NCBI GenBank assembly: GCA_029817715.1 | Contig: JARUPY010000088.1 | Span: 868,001 to 932,000 of the forward strand | DNA length: 64,000 nt | From: Melastoma dodecandrum | Lineage: Eukaryota > Streptophyta > Magnoliopsida > Myrtales > Melastomataceae | Direction of reading: 5' to 3' | In this document: positions 1-12,006 of the stretch, in pieces | How positions within the stretch are numbered: the first letter of the stretch is position 1 | How the letters are laid out: each line of letters starts with the position of its first letter | Position numbers and translations under genes: made by a program | Notes under the pieces: generated by a model | Told to the model about the DNA's origin: nothing | Database searches by the model: none | Seen by the model: the letters and a program-made list of their open reading frames with translations, nothing else

Positions 1-1436
1 GCGACATCATCGCACTTCCTGCCGGTGTCCCCCAATGGATCTACAATGATGGGAGCCGACCGCTCGTCACCGTGAATCTCCTTGACGTCACCAACAACGC
101 CAATCAGCTTGATCTGAACCCCCGTGTTAGTACAAACTAGATTTAACACTAAGTACTCCTTTAAATTGCGTTCCATTACGATTAAAACTTTACTGTCCTG
201 GTATTGGTACAGAGGTTTTATCTGGCCGGCAACCCGGAGAATGAGCATGAGGAAGAAGGCGGCCGATGGTCGAGGCAGAGCAGACGCCTGGAGCGCTTCC
301 GCCCATTCGGACAGGAGGAAGAGGGCTTCACGAGACGTGTGCACCGCCGCAGGAGAGGAAGCGGGCAGCAGAACTGCAACAACATTTTATGTGGTCTCGA
401 CACAGAGTTCCTCGCCGAGGCCTTCAACACAGACATTCAGACGGCAGAGAAGCTCCAGAACGTAGAGGCCAACAGGAACAACATCGTCCGGGTTCAGGGA
501 GGGCTCAAGGTACTGAGGCCGCCATTCCAGAGGGAGGAAGAAGAGAGGGAAGGCGGTGGCAGAAGGAGGTGGTCAGGACCTGGAGGAAGATCTTTCCGTC
601 GCGGCTACAGCCACGGGTATGGTGGATACGAGAGTCCTCGTGAGTGGGGGACCGAAGAGTCGAGGAGGTGGGGATCGAGGGGGAGATCATACTATGGTGG
701 CAGGTACGGTGGATACGAAGGGTCTCGTGAATGGGGATCGAGGAGGGGCCCATCGTCGTATGGCGAGTACGGATGGGGACGGTGCAACGGTCTGGAGGAG
801 ACTGTCTGCTCCATGAGGCTGAGGGAGCAAATTGGCCACCCGTCCCGGGCCGACCTGTACACGCCAGGGGCCGGTCACATCAGTACTGTCGACAGCCACA
901 ACCTACCCATCCTCTTCTGGCTCCAGCTCAGCGCCACACACGGCGTCCTCCACAACGTAAGAATTCCACTCGTCACTGAAACTAACCGTAACTGAGACAT
1001 AACTGACTAACCTGAGCTGAGCCGTGTCTTGCAGAATGCTCTTCTGGTGCCGCACTACAACCTGAACGCGCACAGCATCTGCTACGTGATCAGTGGCCGT
1101 GCCAGGATCCAGGTGGTGGACGACAACGGCCGAAATGTGTTCGACGACGAAGTGAGCGAGGGCCAAGTGGTGGTCATTCCACAGGGCTTCGCGGTCGTGA
1201 AGAAGGCCGAGGGGCAGAGGTTCGAGTGGGTGTCATTCAAGACCAATGACAACGCGATGATGAGCCAGCTCGCGGGCCGCACCTCAGTGTTAAGGGCGCT
1301 CCCCGATGAGGTGGTGGCCAACGCATTCCAGGTGTCGAGGGAGGAGGCGAGGCAGATCAAGTACAGCCGGAGGGAGACGGCCTTGTTCCAGGGGGGACTT
1401 GGCTATGGCATCACGGAGATGAGGGCCGAGGCTTGA
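1..1436 (+). CDS. 11S (legumin-type) seed storage globulin, 3' part, 5' end outside window
   Basis: C-terminal two thirds of an 11S globulin, a hexameric storage protein of seed protein-storage vacuoles. Coding exons visible here: up to 125 (reading frame begins at base 3), 213-956 and 1035-1436 (TGA). The introns are GT-AG and short (87 and 78 bp). The first exon carries the end of the N-terminal cupin ([16 protein letters not shown]) and the [16 protein letters not shown] junction typical of legumins. The acidic/basic chain cleavage site NGLEETVC (bases about 786-809) is where asparaginyl endopeptidase cuts after Asn, and its Cys makes the interchain disulfide. The last exon is the second cupin ([18 protein letters not shown]). 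The variable region before the cleavage site is unusually rich in Gly, Arg, Tyr and Glu with imperfect GGYE-REWG repeats. A poly(A) signal lies at 1520. The family is certain; the start lies outside the window. Confidence 0.95.
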
Positions 1437-1519
1437 AAGGGAACGGCAGAACCATAACTTCTCACAGTTGGATGTTTTTGGGAGGGGGTTTTAATGTTGT
1501 AAGAAGTTCTGGCCGAGGA

Positions 1520-1525
1520 AATAAA
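1520..1525 (+). terminator. poly(A) signal of first 11S globulin gene
   Basis: AATAAA 84 bases after the stop codon, followed by an A/T-rich stretch. This is the usual position for a plant near-upstream element. Confidence 0.6.
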
Positions 1526-3838
1526 AAATAATGCTAAGTACGCTTTTAAACTTCTCTTTTATCTTCAAATAAAAGCCGTAGATTCCCCTAACTAAACACA
1601 TTCAAACCACCTCTCTCATCTTTCAATCTCCTGTTCTCGAGGGGACGATCTCCCTTTCCCTCAGTCTTTCCCTCATCCTCGTTGCTGGCCACAAGCATCA
1701 TCACTCTCCAGACCAAGGTCTGAAAAACGGCTAGCCGTGCTAACTCGCCCAGGTCACGCGGTTCTTCCCAACTTCACACCAACGAGACTGGGAAAGGCTT
1801 TCACACCAGAGGTTTCTTCTCCGGCGATCCCGACAGTCATTCTTAGCTCCTGGACTGCTGACTTCAAATCCCAACTTCGGGAGAAGAAATAACCGAACAG
1901 CAGCTGCGGTGGCTTTTCCCCAGTAGCAGTCAAAACTGGTGAGTCAACGCCAAAGCCATGGAAACCATTCGGCCACCAGGCCAGCATGAACCCGATTTCG
2001 AGGCCCTGGAGCTGGCATCAGCGAGGAGACGTCCCCGGAGCCTGCTGTGGAGCTCCACAGATCAGCCATGTCATTCCTCTACCCATCCGCCTTTGACATA
2101 GGTGGGTCGAATATGGCGTGTTCTTCCCGGCCGCACCAGCGCACCCACAGCGATGATGAAACGAGCATCAACAAAGGTGTCCATGTCTTCCTAAGCACAA
2201 CTGCATAAGAATCCCTTCTGAAATCCTATTCTCGGATGTGCGCACAGTTTGCGAACAAACAGCTTACTGAAGTTCTGCTTCCGAGGGGATTTCGAGAGAT
2301 ACGTCCGTTGCATCGTCTCAAAATTGTCTAGAATTAAACTACGCTCGACGACGATTCTAAAATGTATATTTTGACTGTTGAAGTTTCTGGTCTTCTTGAA
2401 CACGAACTGATGAACAGAATGTCGGCGGAGCTGGACTTGCCGTATCAAAATTAATGGGCACGAGTGTCCGATTTTGCGCTTGCATAAGTCGGAATCTCAC
2501 CGTTGGATTCAACTACAATTTGATGTGTGATTTCCTCACTCCATGATCTTTCTGTGAAGTCATTTCGTGTTTCGATCGGTGAACCGATGGCTGAGATATG
2601 ATGGGAAAAAAATCGCGTATATGAGTTGTCCTGTTTTCATGAACAGCCACGCTCCTCCCTTGATCTCAGGAGATTCCATCGTCGAATTTTGGTGAAATTC
2701 TACGTGTGAGTTCTTCGTTAGGATCCGAATACGTGAGTTTTAATTTCACTTAGATCGGACGATCCTAGGTGAAGTTATGGTTTGTTTTCTAGAGTTGTGT
2801 ATGCTTCACTAGCATCAGCATACTCGTTTTACTTTGCGGCTGCATAAATTGTAATTCCATCATTAGATTTGTGATATTTGACAAACACACTTATTATTGA
2901 TCTATTTATTTAATGTATGGTTGGATCTTTACCTTTTTGACCCCATAGTAATCCACACGTGTATTTTATTTTGTATGTACACTGGGCAATTAACTTTCGT
3001 AGGTCCGACTCCGAGTTTTTGAAGATTACTCGAAGGCGCGTGTAAAACCATGTAGATCTTTCCGCGTGCGTAAAAACCGCGATGTCAAGATGATAAAGTG
3101 GCTCCAACCATCATCTAAGGTACAAGGAGAGGTGCGGGCCTCCCCGAAGCATATCAAAATTCCACTTGTAACGGGCCCAAGTGTATAGGCCCGCAGTCAC
3201 CGCCATTCCCCGTCCCTTTGATCTAAATAATTGGATGTAGATGAGTGTGCTATAGGCCCATTAGGATTATTGTCGCATGCTTGATGGTTTTCTAAACAAA
3301 CAATATGAGTTCGAGTCCAAAGCTCGAATCGGGTCCAACAGCCGTAAAACATTGATATGAGTTCGGCCCAACTCCCGTATCGGGTCCAACGTCCGTTTAA
3401 CAAAAGCAAATCTTTTAGAGCAAACGCCACCTTCTTTTCCACATGTTAGAATCTAAGAGTTAGTAAATAGGAATCACCGAATACTCCTCTAGTTTTTCCG
3501 AGTTAAACCAGTTTTCAAATTTAAGTCGGTGGTAACTTTGTATAGTTTACCTACGTTAAACAATAACATTGTTTTTACGGAGCCATTTTGGATGGATAAC
3601 AGCGACACAAGCCGCTCCTTAATTCCTCCCCAAAATTCACGAACGAGGTCTTAGTGCAGCCTTTCGCCCGTCGCTTTTAAAGAACTGAAGACGATTGGCT
3701 AAATGCCTCGCAGGCCCATTCGGGAACCAAGGGAGGGCCCAACCCATTCCGCAGCGTCCGACACTCGAGTCGCGACATCGATCGGATTGGGCCTTGGGGG
3801 AGTGGGCCCGAATCCTCGGATCGTCCTAACCGCCACGT
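1526..3838. other. intergenic DNA between 11S gene and retrotransposon
   Basis: No ORF here resembles a known protein on either strand; the longest are under 90 codons. The stretch has moderate GC at 3600-3840 and A/T-rich parts before it. I see no promoter or TE ends other than the retrotransposon target site at its right edge. Confidence 0.5.
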
Positions 3839-3843
3839 GCGTG
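3839..3843. repeat. left target-site duplication of LTR retrotransposon
   Basis: The bases GCGTG directly before the left LTR match exactly the five bases after the right LTR (16656-16660). Gypsy-type integrases typically create 5-bp duplications. Confidence 0.85.
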
Positions 3844-4898
3844 TGTCGTGGGTGATCCCGTTTCCGGTTCCATCCAAAATGGATATCCTCCCTTGACGAT
3901 AAGGCTTCGAATTTTGAAAATGTGAAGGAGTCGCCACTAACTTATTTTACGTTCAAGTTAGAAAAACTGTAGAGATTCATTATGGTTCGGGAATTATGGA
4001 TTACTAAATCGCATGCATCAAAAGAAAAGGGAGGCTTTTATCGTGTGTTTTCGATGTCCGATTTTATTGAGCTCGGTTTTAGAAAAAAAGATTGTTAAAA
4101 ATAATCACGAGCCCAATATGCTAAAAATCTATGTGAATCATTTTTTAGAAAATACTTCTTCTTAAAAATTGATTTTTCGGGCAAAAATGCAGGCAGCATG
4201 AATTTATTAATGCCCTTAACAGTTTCTAAGCCAAAAATAAATTCAAGGGGAGAACCGGGTGTTTGTACCATTTCTCGTTCTATATAGAACTCCCCCGTTA
4301 GCGTTTGTACCTCACGGTGCCGTTTTTAGAATAGGTTTACGGCGAACCTGGCGAGCCGTTGATGCCGTAACGTTTGGTGAGTGCGAAGCCGTCTTCAGAG
4401 GGTCTTGATCTTCGAGAATCCAAATAATCCCTCGAATACTTCGTTATTTTGAATACGCTGAATGAGGTGCATGTCTTGGTTGTCCGCAGGCCCCCAAGGT
4501 ACATGCATAAATATCGAATAAACAAAGTAAATTGTTCGAAGATGGTTTGAAACAGGATTAATTATAACATTGTATGAGTTATTTCAATGGAAGAGAACTG
4601 GCAATAAACCTCCATGCATGCAACTATAATTACCGACCCATAACGATTAAAACCACATTGTGTTATAAATCAATTGAGAAGAAATAAAAAAAAGTTGAAA
4701 ACATTTTTTAAGAAAATAAATTTTGAAAGTATGGAAGAAATAATTAAAATGATTTTTAATTAGAAAGACAAGACACATATTATAAACGTCATGTAGGAAA
4801 CTAAATTAAAATCTAAAACAAATAAAGAAATGAAAAGAAATAAAAGCATAACAACATGTCCCAAAGCAGCAAAAAGATGTTTTCTTTTTAATTGATAA

Positions 4899-4931
<33 letters not shown>

Positions 4932-6763
4932 TGAGTCGAGACTTGATGAATTCTACCCAAAGTTAATACAATTGTTAAAATCGATAAACTAAGTAAAATT
5001 AGAGACGGAACAAAGCAAAGCCAACCTACGTTTCAATTTAGCATAATTAAAACAAAAAGAATTAGAGAAGTGAGACGAGACTAACCAAGGAGAACTTTGT
5101 TTGCTGCGGGTTGAGCGTCTTTGGGTTCGTGACACCGTGAGTGACAATCTATGGCGTGGATTCGCCGGGGTTTGGTCAGATGCAAGCGAAACGAGAGCAT
5201 CAACATGCTTGGATCAAGCCATGACAAGGCAACCCGAGCGGAGCGTCGCCAGATCTGACCTAAATGTGGGCGTGCACCGATTAGGAGAGAAGAGGGTCGG
5301 CCTCCCGGGAAGAGACCCGCTGCCGTCGTATGACCCGTAGGGGGAGGATTTGGGATCTGAACCAGGCCGATTATGGAGCTTCGACGTATGGGGTTCACCA
5401 CGTGGCAGAGGGAGGTCGGCTGGGTAGTTGAGACTCGGTGCCGATGCCTTAGATGGGTAAGCCGAGAGGGAGGATCCTGGAAGTGCGTTGAGGCAGCTGA
5501 TGGCAACGAGAGGCGGGGACACGCCCTGGGCGTCGTGGTTGTCGAAGTTGGGAGTGCCTTGGGCTCCTAGTCAATTCTGCTGGGTATGGTGCTGGGAGTA
5601 GACAGGTTTGGCCATCGTGGTTGTCGAGACTTGGTGTCTGCTGTCAAAAGGACGAGGCGTTGCTGGTGTGGCCATCCACAGATATGGTGCACAACAGAGA
5701 TGCCATTGTTTCGCTGGAACATACGTCTTCATCGCTGCCGCGACCAGGAGACGACTAAGGACGGCATGGGTCTGCTGTGCGTTTGATATATATCTGCGAA
5801 GCATAGGCTGGTATGAAACTGCGACCTCTAGTATTTGCTGTGGCCGTGGTTGTCACTGCTGTTGGTGCGAGGCTCGTTGCTGCGGGAGCTGAGGTATCAT
5901 CCTGAGGTGTCCTGCAAAGGTGGATACTCCAGGATGGTGGGGAGCCTGATCTGGAAGGAGTCTCGTAATGTAGGACGGTGGCTGGTCGCCGGGATGCGGT
6001 GCTTGATTCCGACGCTGCTTCTAGAGGTGGGGGACGACGGTGACCAGAACGGATTCTGCCGACGGGGCGAGGACGACCGCTGGCTTCTTCTTCGGCTCCT
6101 TCATGGGAGATGTTGCGGGTGCGGACAACTGCGGTCCGAAGATTTTCATGAGGAGCAGCACCTTGTTGACCCGGTAGACCGCGAGCTGATTTTTCTGAAT
6201 AAATGGTGTTGCCCGCTGTCACGTTGATTAAGCCGGTTGATATGTTCACCGAATTGCCGAACGTGGCCAAGTTCATGGAGAACTTGAACTTGCCAATACC
6301 CACCAGCCTGAGTCTTCAAACGGGTTGCTGACGATCTGGAACTTTGGGGGTTTTAGGGGCGAGACACCAATTGCTGATTAAAAAAATACATAATGAATCA
6401 AAAAGTAGATAAATTCGTAGAATCAATCAGAAACAAAGGAAAGAAGCTACCGGGTATGAAAACGTCTTGATGGAGGGGGATTTATCTGACGTCGCTGAAG
6501 AATAATCTGAAGTTTGCTGTCGCGTCGAAGAAAGCTCGGCCGGCTGGGATATGACCTGATGCAATTTCTACCGAGAAAAATCGAGAAGAGACACTACCTT
6601 GAACGACGAAGCCTTTGTTTTTCTGTCTCTTCTCTCGGTGCTTGTACGTGTATCTGAGTGTGTCTCTTGTCTAAGCCTTCCTCCCTTTTATTGTTTCTTT
6701 TGTCCTTCGTATTTTTTGCAATGCAATATTATGTTTCCCCACTTTGATTTTATTTCATTTTGA
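3844..6763 (-). repeat. left LTR (3' LTR of the element), trimmed
   Basis: Alignable along its length with 13607-16566. It starts TGTCGTGGGTGATCCC. The match to the other LTR stops after ATTTCATTTTGA at 6763, where the hairpin array follows, so the 89 bases corresponding to 16567-16655 are lost here. It contains a short (AAT)n run at about 4903-4930. Confidence 0.85.
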
Positions 6764-6776
6764 CCAGGAATGGTGT

Positions 6777-7709
6777 CGCATTTGTTAGAAAATGCATAAC
6801 CAGGAATTGGTGGAAAGAGGGTAGCGTTTGTACAAACACTTAACCAAAAAGAATTGAAAAGGGTGTCGCGTTTGTTAATAATCGCTTAACCAGGATGATC
6901 GAAAATGGTGTCGCATTTGTACGAACGCTTCACCGAATTGAAATATGACTTTGCGTTTGTTAGTAAACGCCCAGTCGAGTGGTATTGCATTTGTTAATAA
7001 ATGCTTAACTAAAGCTAGAAAACTGGAAGTGGTGTCACGTCTGTTAGTGGACGCTTAACCGAAAAGAATTGAGAAATGGCGTCACGCTTGTTAGTAAGCG
7101 TTTAACCGAATGAAAATGACGTCATGTTTGTTAGTAAACACTCAGTCAAGCTGGAAGTGGCGTTGTCCTTGTTAGTAAGGGCTTAGCCGAACTGAAGGTG
7201 GTATCGTATTTGCTAGTAAACACTTAACCGACTGGAAGGTATCGCGCTTGTTAGTAAGCACTTAACCGGATTGAATGTGACGTAGCGTTTGTTAGTAAAC
7301 GCTCAGTCGAATGACGTCGCGTTTGTTAGTAAACGCTTAGCCGAATGGTGTCGCATTTGTTAGTAAATGCTTAACCAAATTGAAAATGACGTTGTGTTTG
7401 TTAATAAACGCTCAATCGAGTGGCATCGCGTTTGTTAATAAATGCTTAGCCAAAATGGAGGGTGACATCACGTTTGTTAGTAAACGCTCCACCTGACCGT
7501 CTTGAAAGTGGCATAACGTTTGTTAGTAAACGTTTTACCGGATGGTATTGCGTTTGTTCGCACTTTACCGAATTGAAAATGACATCGCTTTTGTTAGTAA
7601 ACGCTCAGTCGAGCGGCGTCGCGTTTGTTCGCGCTTAGCCATATGGTATAGCGTTTGTTCGCGCTTTACCGAATGACATTGCGTTTGTAATAAACGCTCA
7701 GTCAAGTAG
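6777..7709. repeat. array of about 24 imperfect hairpin units
   Basis: Units of roughly 30-50 bases each hold a short palindrome around a TTGTTAGTAA-like loop, for example GCGTTTGTTAGTAAACGC. The two arms change together between units: CATTT...AAATG, CGCTT...AAGCG, CCTT...AAGG and CGTTT...AAACG all occur. Tails alternate between CTTAACCGAAT and CTCAGTCGAGTGG types. The array lies between gag and the 3' LTR of the retrotransposon, where Ogre-type elements are known to carry tandem repeats. It has no coding potential. Confidence 0.85.
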
Positions 7710-9781
7710 AATTGAGAAATGGATAACTTGACTTTGAAGTATTGTCACACCATAAAAGTGTTTAACAATCGTGAAGAGAATCATACCTTGGCATAAAGGT
7801 CTGAGTCGTGAAATTATGAAGTATGCTTGAGATTGTGGCGATCTCCCAGGTGTACTTCTTGCTAAAATGCTGACTGCGGATGATATGAATGCTGGATGTT
7901 CTATATGCATGTACAAAAATTTTGTTTTTTCTGGAAAATAGAAACACTTGTGCGATAGAGAATGAAGAAAGGTCTTTCTTACATCTCTCAAGGCTCACTC
8001 AAAGTATGTTTCTATGCTATCAGAGTGGAAAGTTCGATTCCTTTGAAATGAATGCTCAGAGGCTAGTCGAAAGAGACTTTGATTTTGGTTGTAATGTAGG
8101 CTTGGTGTAAGACCATGTTTATAGAAGGCTTAATCTTTTTGGAAAGAAAGCAAATCAAAGAGTCTCATCGAAGCAGACTCGAGATGTTAGGGTGTCACCT
8201 TTAAGTGCGGTTTTCCCAATGTAGACTCGTTCATCGACACAATACTCGAGGGTAAGGGTAGTATGGCATATGAGAGTGAGTTTGTGGAGAAATGTTGTAG
8301 AAAAATGATTTTCTTTATATTTTCCCACAAGGAATGAGGCTTTTGAATTTAAACCGGTTTTGCCCAGAATGGCAAATCGGGATTAGGGTTCTAAAATTTT
8401 TGTCCCTTTTTCTTTCTGACACTTTGCTTTTGCGACCATCTTTTGGCCCTTGTGTCTAAATTTACTTTTTCTTTGAATGATATTAAAGGGCTCTCTTTTC
8501 TTCTTTTTTTTTTGTTTGTTTTCTCCTGTCTCATTTTCATTTTTTTTGGAATATTCAGCAGAATCGATCTCTGGAATTGTTCATGGATGTACTGAAATGG
8601 TTGAAAGATGGTAGAGTATTGTGTCGACTTGCGAGATCCATTAGGGATGTACTTCACACTCAAACTTGAGGAAGTGACGCATCTACATCCGAGTCCTATT
8701 CGGAAGTCTAGACAACATGAATTCCTTTTACCTCGATGTGAGGCGACTCTTTGACTTGAAGGGGAATTGTGTTTGGAAAAAATCTCCACTTTGGCTAGGA
8801 ATGGCTAGCAATGGTAATGTGTTTGAGGATAAGAAAGAATGCTCGATGTCATCCTAGCTAGAGCATTTTTCGTCAAAGGAATTTTTTTTCACTCTTGATG
8901 CTATCGTGTCTGAATTCCTCACCAGTGTTTTCACTCAACTCTCGAAAAGGGTACGTGTTTGGGGATAGGTTTGCCTTTCTATCTCTAGCACACAAGTGTT
9001 CTACTAGGGAAGGTGCTTCAAATTTTGAGGATGCATGAGAATATGAACATGTAGGCATGATAACTTACCTATGATGTTTGCTTCGACGTTGAGACTCTGT
9101 AGGGAAAGAGATGATGTATAATTAGGTTCAATGTGAGGAGTTTTAGAATTGGAACGATACTCTCTTAACCAGTCACTTATCGATGATTGATGTTGCCCCA
9201 GTTAAAGAATCTGTGAAGGACATTAACATTGATTAGCCTCAAATTTCATACGATTGAATTAGAACGATACTTTTCTTTGCCGGTACCCAACAACGATCGA
9301 TCGTTGCCCCAATTGGAGCGTCGTTTATTTAGCATGGCTTGTGAGTACCATAGGTTGAGTCTTTTGGGTTCTTCATGACGTCGAAGTTCCTAATCGAGGC
9401 CGTAGTAATCATCGGACAACTCTGGGTTTTCATCAGTGTCTGAAGCGTCATCCCTGTATAACGCAATGATTCTTTTGTGAGTCCATGAAGATGTGACAAA
9501 AAGTTGAAGTGGGAGGGCGTTAGGTGTTAGAGAGCACGAATAGTTGTGAACCATTCTAGGTGAGTGCTCATTTTCGTCATTCGTCTAACGTTGTTTTCCT
9601 CGACACTTCAACTCGAAATTCCTAATATACCGTGTTTATTACATTTTTGGACTTCTTTGCTAGTCCACGGTAAAAATATAGCAAAGTGACTCAATGAAGA
9701 CGCGTTCGCGTGTCTAAAAGCTGGGCATAGCGAACTCTACACAGTTTTGAAAGTAAATGAGCGGAAAACACTTGGAACGAT
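7710..9781 (-). other. non-coding or decayed internal region of the retrotransposon
   Basis: About 2 kb between the hairpin array and the end of gag. All ORFs are short (132 codons or less) and none shows protease, RT, RNase H or integrase motifs. In an autonomous element this interval would hold more than 4 kb of pol, so pol was lost or never present. Confidence 0.6.
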
Positions 9782-11681
9782 TCACCCTTCGACGATGGAT
9801 GAGGATGGCGCTTCATCAACAGTGCAAATTGAAAGGTCTTCGACTGATGGGACAAGGAATGGTAACTCTGTCTTGGAATCCCCACTCGCTATCATATTCA
9901 CATGTTCTGGCAGAGGATTCTGCTGAATGTTCGGAGGGCTAGCTGGGTTCTCGAAAGCTATTACCTTGTCATCAAGGAGCGACTGTATTTTAAATCTAAG
10001 TGCAAAGCAATTCCTCGTATCGTGACCAATGCTCCCTGAGTGATACAAACAAACCGCATTTGGGATGTAACCACGAGAAGATGGATTGACCGGTGCTGGA
10101 GGGATTGGAGTGATGTAACCCATCTCATGCAGGCGCTGAAACATGACATCTAACGGATCAGGAAGAGGGGTCAGATCCTCAATTCTTCTACAATTAGCAT
10201 TTTGCTCCGGGTTAATGACTTGACTCTGATCTTGTGAGGCGACGGGTCTTCTATCTACATTCGGGCTAGAACGAGCGGTTGAAGATCGGCACATCTTGGG
10301 CCTCGCGGGTGTTTGCATGTTGGCACTTCGCCCTATGTTTGCGGAAGTTTCACTCTTTCCTTTTTCGCAAGGTGTTGGCTTGATAGTCGAGGTAGTAGTA
10401 ATCCGGCCATCCCTTATAGCGTCGTCTAGTTGCTCGGCATTTAGCACAACTTGACTGAATGAGGAACCGCGCTGTGTGAATAAATACTGGTAGAAATCTC
10501 TCGGGAGGAGACGGAGGAATTCATCTACTAGTTCTCTCTCTTTGAGTGGAGGTTGGATCTGCAGCGCTTTTTCACGGACTCGGCGAGCAAATTCATTTAT
10601 CGACTCGTTGCAATATTTCTCGAGTTTCCGTAGATCGGATATTGTGAGCGCCATTTCAATATTAAAGCTATAGTGGTTCAGAAAATCATGCGCCAGCTCC
10701 TTGAATGACACATATTTAGAGGTGTCTAAAGACAGATACCAGTGAAGCGCAGTACCAGTGAGATTCCTGAAAAAGAGCTACTTGGAGCAAGTCATCCTTT
10801 GGGTAAATGGACATTTTGTGGAGAAAATGCTTCAGATGCATCTTCGGACATCCAATTCCCTTGAATTTCTCGAAGTCTGGTAGCTTGAATTTGTGAGGTA
10901 CTGAAATCTGCGGGACTTGGATATCATAGTCCTCGAGAGAGTAGATATTGTGCCCCTGGACCGCATTCAACCTTTCTTCAAGGCGGGCAAGGCGTTTCTG
11001 TTCGCCCTCTTGTATGGATGCAATTCTAGCTTCAACTCTAGCCTCGATGTCAATTTCATCTTCAGGTGATGGAAATAGCTCTTCAAGCGCGGCTGCATTT
11101 CGCCGTGTTGGTGTTTGAGGGACGGCTCCAGCAGCACAGACCTCAGGCAATGTGGCAAGTGGATGAGGCTACCAAGATGGTCGCACCCCTTCGGTATCGG
11201 CATTAGAATGGACCGTCGTGTTGTGGAATGATGTATGGCAGGGAGGCGCCAACCCCGAAGGAATTGTTGGCGGAGTCGTGGTCGATGACAGTGGTGTTGT
11301 GGGCATAGGAGGTATAAAGGATGGGAGCGGAGGTGTTGTTGTCGCCGATAAAGGAGACGTTGGCGTTGCAGTAGAGGAGCTTGCTTGTTGGCTGTGGATC
11401 AAGTTACTCAGCATGTTCTGCAACATGGTCATGTTTTCGCAGAGCATATCCACTCTTGCCACTAAACGAGTATTTGAAGTCTGCTCGAGGTTCCTGTTTT
11501 CATCTAGGGGGATATACGAGCTATCCAGAGAGACCCCTGATTCTAACTTATGGTCGTCCATTGGGCTGAAGGGAATTGATCCGGCGGCTGACGCATATCT
11601 AGCTAAAACAGAAGTGAAATCTACAGACGTTCCTGGGTTGGGCATCGTTGTTCTAGGTGTGGAGACTCCTGAGTTGGCCAT
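9782..11681 (-). pseudogene. retrotransposon gag, interrupted
   Basis: Gag-like protein of the LTR element in pieces. The N-terminal piece (11681-11172) is Ser/Thr/Pro-rich and ends at an in-frame TAG (11169-11171). The same frame resumes and carries the start of the Retrotrans_gag fold (FKLPDFEKFKG) until a frameshift near 10770. The next frame (to 9782) carries LTGTALHWYLSLD, ISDLRKLEKYCNESINEFA and LLPRDFYQYLFTQ. A zinc-knuckle-like CLYHSGSIGHDTRNC with C, H, H and C spacing lies near 10000-10045. The frameshift looks like loss of two bases after a run of T. Gag would form the virus-like particle. With these breaks it is probably inactive unless both sites are bypassed. Confidence 0.85.
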
Positions 11682-12006
11682 GTGTATCGTCCGGCTTCGA
11701 AGCTCGAACGGACGCGTCCTTGGGAGATTAATTTTGGTACCTTTTGAGAAATAGAAAGAAAGGATGTAAGGAAAAATGGCATGATAATTTATGATGCTTT
11801 GGATGTGATGCCTATTCCATATTTGGCATAATCAAAGAAAACTAATTCAAAGTTTGAATAAATTATTATTGAATCCATAATAAAGTGAGCTTATAAAAAT
11901 TCAGAAAATGAAAGCCTAAATGGCATGCAAGCCTCTAAATCTAGATAACCCTAGGCCAAGGACAAAAACGTCGACGCTTGAATGAGCGGGCTTCCGTGTC
12001 AAGCCT

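Noticed and set aside
5081..5570. Overlapping ORFs of 100-140 codons in the LTRs (also at 14896-15373)
   Set aside because: Present in both LTR copies and without domain similarity; non-coding LTR sequence with chance open frames.
6777..7709. Regularly spaced palindromic repeats resembling a CRISPR array
   Set aside because: Plant nuclear DNA inside an LTR element; repeats vary, spacing is irregular and there are no unique spacers or cas genes.
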